Source of the DNA: SKVR01 sp041642035
Lineage (GTDB): Bacteria > Bacteroidota > Bacteroidia > Bacteroidales > UBA7960
Reading direction: 5' to 3'
DNA: 13,049 nt
NCBI GenBank assembly: GCA_041642035.1
Contig: JBEPXC010000097.1
Span: forward strand, 1-13,049
The position numbers were made by a program, and so were the translations under genes. The notes below the pieces were generated by a model. The model saw only the letters and a program-made list of their open reading frames with translations. It ran no database searches and had not been told where the DNA came from. Shown piece by piece: positions 1 through 5,715 of this stretch (position 1 is its first letter; each line of letters starts with the position of its first letter).

Positions 1-2397
1 CACTCGGTGGGCTCCGATATCTATGTTGTTGATCGCGCACAGGGCTTAATGTTGATCGATAATGATTCGATTCATTTACTAAATAGTGATGAAATATTCT
101 TAAATAATGAAATAACTTGTATGCTGCCCAATTCCAAAGGTATTATTGTAGGTACAACCAATGAAGGATTATATTTATGGGATGGCTCGTTCCTAAAACC
201 CTGGCAAAAAGAAATAAACACCTATTTGATCGAACATAATCTTTTCTCGGGAGCTTATTTGAATGGCGATAATTATGCATTTGGATCGATAAGTAATGGA
301 GTGTTTATTTGTGATAGTAATGGCAACATTCTTCAACATCTCAACCGAATAAGGGGATTACAGAATAACACTATATTGGCTATTTTTCAGGATCGGCGAA
401 ACAATCTGTGGCTGGGGCTGGATAATGGGATTGATTATCTTGAAATCAGTTCCCCCCTTACCATGCTCAATCACAATTTTAATATCGAAAGTGCCTATGC
501 TACCATCATCCACAATAATATTTTGTATGTTGGAACTAACCAGGGCCTTTTTGGCGCCAGAATTGAAGATGCTGATGCAACATCGATGAAGTTGCCGGTT
601 TTTACGCTTATTAAAGGTACCGAAGGGCAGGTATGGAGTTTGAAGGTAGTAGATAATACCTTGTTATGTGGGCACAACTATGGTTGTTTCCAGGTGGAAG
701 GCTTTAATGCCAGACAAATCATTGATATCCGGGGATTCTGGTCTTTTCTTGAACCTCCTGTCCTGGAGGATATAATTATCGTAGGCACTTATTCGGGCCT
801 GGTACGTTTAAAAAAACAGAATTCATCCTGGTATTTTCTGGATGAAATAGAAGGTTTTCGGGAATCCAGTCGAGACATGTTTTTGGATAAAACAAACCAC
901 ATATGGGTATCTCATGGGTATAAGGGGCTTTTCAGGCTTAAAATGAGTGAAGATTTTTCGAAGGTAGTTGATGTACTTTTTCTATACAATGAGGCAGGAT
1001 TGCCTGCTGCTTTACCGTATAATATTCAGACTGTTTCGGGCGATATGTATATTACCACTGCAGAAGGTGTTTTTAAGTATAATTACACAGACTCAAAATT
1101 TATCGCTCATGAGGCGCTGAATGGATTATTTCAGCATAAAGGGTTTATTGATAAAATTCATCAGGATCAAAACGGAAATCTGTGGTACTATACTGAAAAT
1201 TACCTTGGGGTAATGCGATTATTGGAAGATGGCACCTTCAGAGATATTATTGCACCCTTTTCCAGGATTAATAACTTTTTACTACCGGCATTTCAAAACA
1301 TATTCATCGCTGACCCCTATAATATTTTCATTGGTACTCAAAACGGATTAGCTCATTACCATCCGGGGATTATTAATGATTATAATGTTGCCGATCCGGT
1401 TTATTTTAAGGAAATCAATTTCTATAGCCATAGCCAAAGCCGCTCTTATCTTTATGATGAAGCTTTGTTTAACGATTCTGTTGTAGTCTCAAAGGTTCCG
1501 TTTAGTCTCAATTCGGTGCAGTTCAAATTTACCTCTACCGCATTTGAAAATCCGGAAGCCCTTATGTTCTCCCATCGATTAAAAGGTTTTGACACTAAGT
1601 GGTCAGATTGGAATGCTCTTAATTTTAAGGAATACACGAATTTAAGTGATGGTGACTATACCTTTGAGGTGAAGGCACTTAATGCTTTTGGGGTCGAAAG
1701 CACGGTAAGTGTTTTCCAATTTTCTATCGATCCTCCGTTCTTTCGCTCGAAAATGGCTTATTCGATTTATATTGTGATGTTCTTGCTCATTATTGCAGGC
1801 AATATTTATTTTGTGCGTAGAAGAATGATGAAAATCAGAGAAAAGGAAAAATTCCGTCACGAGAAAAAATTAGCCCGTCGCGAGCAAATCTTTAAGGAAC
1901 AATCTGAGCTTAGTGAAAAGGAAATTATTCAACTACGCAATGAAAGACTGAAAACGGAGATGAATCATAAGAATAAAGAGTTGGCTAATGCTACCCTTCA
2001 CCTTATACAAAAAAACAAAACCCTTACATCTTTAAAAAATGATCTTGGGAAATTACTCAGAAATTTACCCTCTGATAATACTGAAAAGCAAAATGTTAAC
2101 AATTTACTTAAAAAAGTAAATAAGGATTTGCGCAATGAAAAGAACTGGGAGCTCTTTAACAATTATTTTGATGATGTACATCAGGATTTTATCACCCGTA
2201 TGAAAGAAAAACACCAGGAGCTTTCTCCCAAAGAGCTCCGTTTGTGTGCTTACCTGCGCATGAATTTATCTACCAAAGAAATTGCTCCTTTGATGAATAT
2301 TTCCATCCGTGGGGTCGAGATAAGCAGGTATCGATTGCGAAAAAAGTTGCAAATTGAGCACGATACCAACCTCACTGACTATTTAATTTCCTATTAA
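1..2397 (+). CDS. Membrane-spanning sensor/transcription regulator: propeller repeats, Y_Y_Y domain, TM helix, LuxR-type HTH (5' partial)
   Basis: The reading frame is open from the first base, so the N-terminus lies upstream; the GTG at 7 is probably internal. Residue numbers count from that GTG. Residues 1-480 hold repeated propeller motifs such as LWLGLDNG (about 134), LYVGTNQGLF and IFIGTQNGLAHY, typical of Reg_prop sensors. A Y_Y_Y domain follows (about 502-575, with the RLKGFDTKWSDW core), then one transmembrane helix (about 585-605) with RRR on its cytoplasmic side. A charged coiled coil (about 610-735) leads to a LuxR/GerE-like helix-turn-helix (739-783, LSPKELRL and STKEIAPLMNIS). 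Family knowledge: the same periplasmic sensor occurs in hybrid two-component systems of PULs, but here there is no histidine kinase or receiver domain. Inference: binding of a glycan fragment in the periplasm is passed through the coiled coil to the DNA-binding domain. It lies directly upstream of the PUL in the same direction and is probably its activator. The sensed sugar is unknown. Confidence 0.9.
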   Translation, partial: HSVGSDIYVVDRAQGLMLIDNDSIHLLNSDEIFLNNEITCMLPNSKGIIVGTTNEGLYLWDGSFLKPWQKEINTYLIEHNLFSGAYLNGDNYAFGSISNGVFICDSNGNILQHLNRIRGLQNNTILAIFQDRRNNLWLGLDNGIDYLEISSPLTMLNHNFNIESAYATIIHNNILYVGTNQGLFGARIEDADATSMKLPVFTLIKGTEGQVWSLKVVDNTLLCGHNYGCFQVEGFNARQIIDIRGFWSFLEPPVLEDIIIVGTYSGLVRLKKQNSSWYFLDEIEGFRESSRDMFLDKTNHIWVSHGYKGLFRLKMSEDFSKVVDVLFLYNEAGLPAALPYNIQTVSGDMYITTAEGVFKYNYTDSKFIAHEALNGLFQHKGFIDKIHQDQNGNLWYYTENYLGVMRLLEDGTFRDIIAPFSRINNFLLPAFQNIFIADPYNIFIGTQNGLAHYHPGIINDYNVADPVYFKEINFYSHSQSRSYLYDEALFNDSVVVSKVPFSLNSVQFKFTSTAFENPEALMFSHRLKGFDTKWSDWNALNFKEYTNLSDGDYTFEVKALNAFGVESTVSVFQFSIDPPFFRSKMAYSIYIVMFLLIIAGNIYFVRRRMMKIREKEKFRHEKKLARREQIFKEQSELSEKEIIQLRNERLKTEMNHKNKELANATLHLIQKNKTLTSLKNDLGKLLRNLPSDNTEKQNVNNLLKKVNKDLRNEKNWELFNNYFDDVHQDFITRMKEKHQELSPKELRLCAYLRMNLSTKEIAPLMNISIRGVEISRYRLRKKLQIEHDTNLTDYLISY

Positions 2398-2406
2398 ATT
2401 TGTTTC

Positions 2407-2460
2407 TTGAGTTTTTCCTTCATTTTTAGGTCATAATTATGATGAGAAACTCAATTTTTT
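2407..2460 (+). terminator. Intrinsic terminator of the regulator gene
   Basis: TTGAGTTT (2407-2414) pairs perfectly with AAACTCAA (2447-2454). The stem continues inward with T-G, T-A and C-G pairs to about 11 bp, and six T residues follow directly (2455-2460). It starts 10 bases after the stop codon. The stem is AT-rich and the loop is long (about 26-32 bases), so strength is uncertain, but placement and U-tract fit termination. It separates the regulator from the downstream operon. Confidence 0.6.
2431..2442. repeat. 12-bp perfect palindrome TCATAATTATGA
   Basis: The sequence is its own reverse complement. It sits inside the loop of the regulator's terminator. It could form the tip of the RNA structure or be a dimeric DNA-binding site. 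AT-rich palindromes of this size can arise by chance. Confidence 0.45.
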
Positions 2461-2493
2461 AAAAATCACCCCTGCATTAGACTTATAAACAAG

Positions 2494-2557
2494 TTGTTAA
2501 CAAAAAACTGATGTAACTATGATGTACTAAAAACATCTGTTGTTGTATTAGTGATGT
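2494..2557 (+). promoter_or_regulatory. Candidate operator: palindrome plus cluster of GATGT motifs
   Basis: A perfect 10-bp palindrome, TTGTTAACAA (2494-2503), is followed by TGATGT direct repeats at 2509-2514, 2520-2525 and 2552-2557. An inverted copy, ACATC, lies at 2533-2537. The direct copies start 11 and 32 bases apart, about one and three helical turns, so they would lie on the same DNA face. They sit just upstream of and within the best candidate promoter of the PKD-lipoprotein gene, and I saw no such cluster before the other genes. Inference: this is the binding site of the adjacent LuxR-type regulator. In the rest of the 309-base gap (2398-2706) I see the terminator, the promoter candidate and a short inverted repeat listed separately, and no coding sequence. 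Confidence 0.4.
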
Positions 2558-2570
2558 GTTAAAATATTTG
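2540..2570 (+). promoter_or_regulatory. Candidate Bacteroidota promoter for the PUL operon
   Basis: AATATTTG (2563-2570) matches the Bacteroidota -7 consensus TAnnTTTG at 5 of the 6 fixed positions. TTG at 2540-2542 lies 20 bases upstream, the expected distance for the -33 element. The predicted start is near 2575, giving a leader of about 130 bases before the ATG at 2707. A second near match, TACATTTA (2637-2644), has no well-spaced -33 element. Confidence 0.35.
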
Positions 2571-2583
2571 GTCGGGCAGACCA
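2569..2583 (+). repeat. Inverted repeat TGGTC-N5-GACCA at the predicted transcription start
   Basis: Five-base arms (2569-2573 and 2579-2583) flank GGGCA. The GTCGGGC inside it recurs at 2622-2628, 51 bases downstream. The element overlaps the predicted start of transcription, so it could be an operator or a small 5' hairpin. It is short, so chance is possible. Confidence 0.3.
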
Positions 2584-2706
2584 TAAGGTTTTTCTTTGTT
2601 AAGTAATTATTAAGTTTTTTTGTCGGGCTTGTTTTATACATTTATAGTTTTCCTGGCAAAGGAAATTTAAGTCAATTAAATCTATCAACAACTAAACAAC
2701 ATTATT

Positions 2707-4317
2707 ATGAAAAAGACCAAAACAGAATTATTTTTAAGAAACATTTTCTTGTTTCTTGGAGTATTTTCTTTTCTAACCTTTGTATCCTGTAAGGAGGAAG
2801 AAGATGAACCTACTCCGGAAGCGCCCGTGGCCAGCTTTCAGTATGAAGTGAGTGACGACAGCTTTTTAATGGTAACATTCAGCAATTTTTCACAGAATGC
2901 CGATTCTTACAGCTGGAATTTCGGCGATGGACAAACTTCTACCGAAGAGAATCCTACCCATACGTATGCTGAAGCAGGTAGTTATACTGTAGTACTTACT
3001 GCCAGCAATAGTGAAGGCGCTACTGCAAATTTCTCGCAAACGATTGAAATCACAGATCCTGCCGCAGCCTTAAGAATATTGGTTGGTGACTCATCTAAAG
3101 AATGGCATCTGATACGTGAGGGAGCTGTTATGGGAGTTGGCCCGGCGGTAGGTGATATATCATGGTGGAGCTTAGAAAATACCGGGACACGTCCTTGCGT
3201 TTTCAGCCAAACCTGGACGTTTAACGAAGATGGCACTATGACTTTTGATGATGGTGGTGCATATTGGGGAGATGACTATGTATTTGGAGATCCTCAGGTT
3301 GGAACTTGTTTTGAAGCAACTTCAGACAATATGGTGAATAAGGATGGAGTGGATGTAAGTGCATGGCTAAGTGGAACACATTCATTTGATTTTGATCCTT
3401 CTGCCGGCACATTAACAGTAAACGGATTGGGTGCATATCTGGGATTAATAAAAGTTACTCCTCAAGGTGACGTAAGAGTGCCTCAGCAATCTATTACTTA
3501 TGATGTTGATTTTTCAGAAGAAGATTTATATGACCTGATGGTTGTTTCAGTTACTGGAGATGGCTTTTACTGGCAATTCAACTATGTAAGCTATCATGAT
3601 TGGGCGAATGAGCCTGAAGTGGTTTCCTTCATGGTAGATTTCACTTTTACCATTGACGATTATACTGTAACCTTTGAGAATCAATCCAAAGATGCAACTT
3701 CCTATAGCTGGGACTTTGGCGATGGCAGTACCTCCACTGAGGAAAATCCCACCCATATCTATACAGCAGAGGGTGCATATGATGTTACTTTAACAGGAAC
3801 AGGTAATACGGGTACTAAAGAGGTTACAAAGAGTGTATCCATTAGCTTGAATCCTTCGGAAGTTGCAGATGCTCCTACTGAGGATGCAGCAAACGTTATA
3901 TCTGTTTACAGTGATGCTTACACAGACATCGCAAATGTTAATCTTAATCCTAATTGGGGGCAGGCAACTTCCACTTCGGAAATAGACGTTGCAGGTGAAA
4001 AGGTTCTGAAGATGGCTGGTTTAAATTATCAGGGAATTGATTTTGCTGATAATATTCAGGACGTTTCGGGCAAAACGATGCTTCATATTGATATTTATAG
4101 TGCAGTTGCAACCGATATAAATATTTCCCTGATAAGCAGTGGACCAGTAGAGAGTCCTGTTACCATTACAACAGAACCAGGTGTGTGGAAGAGTATCGAT
4201 ATTAACCTTTCAGAATATACTGCTCCGGACTTAACACAGATTATCCAGTTTAAGTTTGATGATGCCGGAACTGGAACATCTCCCACCATATTCGTTGATA
4301 ACATTTATTTTTATTAA
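2707..4317 (+). CDS. Surface lipoprotein with two PKD domains and a C-terminal carbohydrate-binding-like domain; probable surface glycan-binding protein
   Basis: 536 residues. A lipoprotein signal peptide ends at Cys28 (VSC lipobox), followed by KEEEDE. This acidic stretch fits the Bacteroidota export signal for the outer face of the outer membrane. PKD domain 1 spans about 39-117 (SWNFGDG at 69-75) and PKD domain 2 about 306-383 (SWDFGDG at 334-340). Both share TSTEENPTH, but their codons differ, so any duplication is old. Between them lies a beta-rich, Trp- and Gly-rich domain (about 120-300) that I cannot assign. Residues 385-536 start with a VISVYSDAY motif and end with FVDNIYFY, like beta-sandwich modules of Bacteroidota glycan-binding proteins and GH16 enzymes. 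No catalytic motif is visible. Inference: it binds polysaccharide in the role of SusE/F or SGBP proteins. It is the first gene after the regulatory region. ATG is used; no clear Shine-Dalgarno is seen. Confidence 0.85.
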   Translation: MKKTKTELFLRNIFLFLGVFSFLTFVSCKEEEDEPTPEAPVASFQYEVSDDSFLMVTFSNFSQNADSYSWNFGDGQTSTEENPTHTYAEAGSYTVVLTASNSEGATANFSQTIEITDPAAALRILVGDSSKEWHLIREGAVMGVGPAVGDISWWSLENTGTRPCVFSQTWTFNEDGTMTFDDGGAYWGDDYVFGDPQVGTCFEATSDNMVNKDGVDVSAWLSGTHSFDFDPSAGTLTVNGLGAYLGLIKVTPQGDVRVPQQSITYDVDFSEEDLYDLMVVSVTGDGFYWQFNYVSYHDWANEPEVVSFMVDFTFTIDDYTVTFENQSKDATSYSWDFGDGSTSTEENPTHIYTAEGAYDVTLTGTGNTGTKEVTKSVSISLNPSEVADAPTEDAANVISVYSDAYTDIANVNLNPNWGQATSTSEIDVAGEKVLKMAGLNYQGIDFADNIQDVSGKTMLHIDIYSAVATDINISLISSGPVESPVTITTEPGVWKSIDINLSEYTAPDLTQIIQFKFDDAGTGTSPTIFVDNIYFY

Positions 4318-4353
4318 GTTTTCTATCAATAACATTCTACTTGGTTAATGAAT

Positions 4354-4388
4354 ATAGAGAGTTCCTGTAACGCAGGACTCTCTATTTT
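4354..4388 (+). terminator. Stem-loop with U-tract between PKD lipoprotein and GH16 genes
   Basis: The 5' arm (4354-4367) pairs with the 3' arm (4373-4385) over 13 bp. One base (T4362) is bulged and the loop is TAACG. TTTT follows (4385-4388), the first T pairing in the stem. It starts 36 bases after the lipoprotein stop codon. It looks like an intrinsic terminator. If the genes form one operon it would work as a partial terminator or a 3'-end stabiliser, lowering expression of downstream genes relative to the lipoprotein. Confidence 0.7.
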
Positions 4389-4433
4389 CAACCATTTTTG
4401 TGTTATTCTTTAATCAACCCAAATATTATACGA

Positions 4434-5537
4434 ATGATAGTTAGGCTCATAGGATTAATGCTGATTCTGCATGGATTAATTGCATGTGACAGTGAAAATA
4501 TAGTGGATACAGCAAATCCGGAGAATCTTGATGTGGAAGTGAATATAGCAGATGACGGTTCCGGAAAAGTTGAGATTCTGGCTGCTGCCGATAATACCGT
4601 TGAATATCATTTAAGAATTGGAGCCAGTGAACAGCCCGAGCAAGTCAATACCACCGGAATTTTTGAACACACCTTTATCCAGCCAGGAAAGTATCAGCTA
4701 GATATTAGAGCATACGGTTTATCAGGAAGATACCTAAGGGAGGTAAGATATGTGATCATTAGCTTTGATCAGGATATCCCGGTTGAGGATGGCTATATTA
4801 CTCCGCTTAACTACGATGGCTATAATTTAGTTTGGCTCGACGAATTCGATGGCAACTCCGTTAACACCGATTACTGGGTGTTTGAAACCGGCACAGGTTG
4901 TCCTAATGTTTGTGGATGGGGGAACAATGAGCTTCAGTATTACAGAAAAGAGAATGCCAGTGTGGCTGATGGGGTTTTAACCATCGAGGCACGTAAAGAA
5001 AGCTACCAGGGTAACCAATATACCTCAACCCGGATGAAGACACAGGGAAAGGAAATTTTCCGTTACGGAAGGATAGATGTACGTGCTCTTTTACCCAAAG
5101 GACAGGGAATATGGCCTGCCGTATGGATGCTTGGAAACAACATTACCAGCGTAGGCTGGCCTAAATGCGGCGAGATTGATATCATGGAAATGATTGGCGG
5201 TAGTGGTAGAGACAAAACCACCCATGGAACATTGCACTGGGATAATAATGGACACAACTACACCGGAGGATCGTACTCCCTGCAATCAGGGACATTTGCC
5301 GATGAATTTCATGTTTTTTCTATCATCTGGAATGAAACCCAGATTCAATGGCTGGTGAATGATATCCGCTTTCATACGATAAATATTACCCCTGGGCATA
5401 TGACAGAATTTCATGAAAACTTTTTCTTTATCTTAAATGTTGCCGTAGGTGGCAACTGGCCTGGTAATCCTGATGAAACTACGGTTTTTCCGCAGCAAAT
5501 GAAAGTGGATTATATCCGGGTTTTTCAACAAAACTAA
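4434..5537 (+). CDS. GH16 endo-beta-1,3-glucanase (laminarinase-type) lipoprotein
   Basis: 367 residues from the ATG at 4434. A longer frame from a TTG at 4398 is possible, but the ATG gives a proper signal peptide with lipobox LIAC and Cys18. Residues about 25-112 form a degenerate PKD/Ig-like domain (the stretch ending PGKYQLDIRAYGLSG). The GH16 domain covers about 130-367. It includes LVWLDEFDG (132-140), the NNELQYY stretch, WPAVWML (227-233) and the active-site motif EIDIME, with E247 as nucleophile, D249 as helper and E252 as acid/base by family knowledge. The Met before the last Glu and the overall pattern fit laminarinases rather than agarases or carrageenases. The reaction would be endo-hydrolysis of beta-1,3- (or mixed beta-1,3/1,4-) glucan, probably at the cell surface. 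It lies 116 bases after the PKD lipoprotein gene and before susC. Confidence 0.9.
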   Translation: MIVRLIGLMLILHGLIACDSENIVDTANPENLDVEVNIADDGSGKVEILAAADNTVEYHLRIGASEQPEQVNTTGIFEHTFIQPGKYQLDIRAYGLSGRYLREVRYVIISFDQDIPVEDGYITPLNYDGYNLVWLDEFDGNSVNTDYWVFETGTGCPNVCGWGNNELQYYRKENASVADGVLTIEARKESYQGNQYTSTRMKTQGKEIFRYGRIDVRALLPKGQGIWPAVWMLGNNITSVGWPKCGEIDIMEMIGGSGRDKTTHGTLHWDNNGHNYTGGSYSLQSGTFADEFHVFSIIWNETQIQWLVNDIRFHTINITPGHMTEFHENFFFILNVAVGGNWPGNPDETTVFPQQMKVDYIRVFQQN

Positions 5538-5545
5538 ACATTGGG

Positions 5546-5632
5546 TCAGGGTTATTTCTGTTCCTTATTCATTACTGTTTTCAGATAAAGAATCATCATC
5601 TCTTTGTTGAGAAAAGCAGTTCTACACCCTGA
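5546..5632 (+). other. Nested stem structure in the GH16-susC intergenic region (possible structured leader or processing site)
   Basis: Three nested pairings are visible: TCAGGGT (5546-5552) with ACCCTGA (5626-5632); ACTGTTTTC (5574-5582) with 5611-5620, one bulged G; and AAAGA (5587-5591) with TCTTT (5601-5605). The first lies 9 bases after the GH16 stop and the whole precedes the susC start by about 85 bases. A T-run (5647-5651) follows at some distance, so it is not a standard terminator. A weak -7-like TTATTTTG lies at 5684-5691. The function is unknown. Confidence 0.4.
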
Positions 5633-5715
5633 AAAAACGTTCATTCTTTTTGCTAATCACCAATCAATGAGATTGCTAAACCTTTATTTTGTTTATTAAT
5701 CAAAAAATTCAACCA

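Noticed and set aside
2707..4317. The PKD lipoprotein as an enzyme (for example a protease or chitinase with PKD domains)
   Set aside because: No catalytic domain or motif is visible in the regions outside the PKD modules; the architecture fits a binding protein.
4393..4400. CATTTTTG as a promoter -7 element for the GH16 gene
   Set aside because: It has one mismatch, no TTG at the -33 distance, and lies in a T-rich terminator tail where such matches are expected by chance. It is kept only as a note in the hairpin finding.
4434..5537. GH16 as an agarase or carrageenase
   Set aside because: The active-site motif EIDIME with Met before the acid/base Glu and the surrounding sequence fit laminarinase-type GH16. 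No sulfatase or other red-algal-glycan gene is in the window.
5684..5691. TTATTTTG as a promoter for susC
   Set aside because: It is a one-mismatch AT-rich match with no correctly spaced -33 element; not enough to call a promoter.
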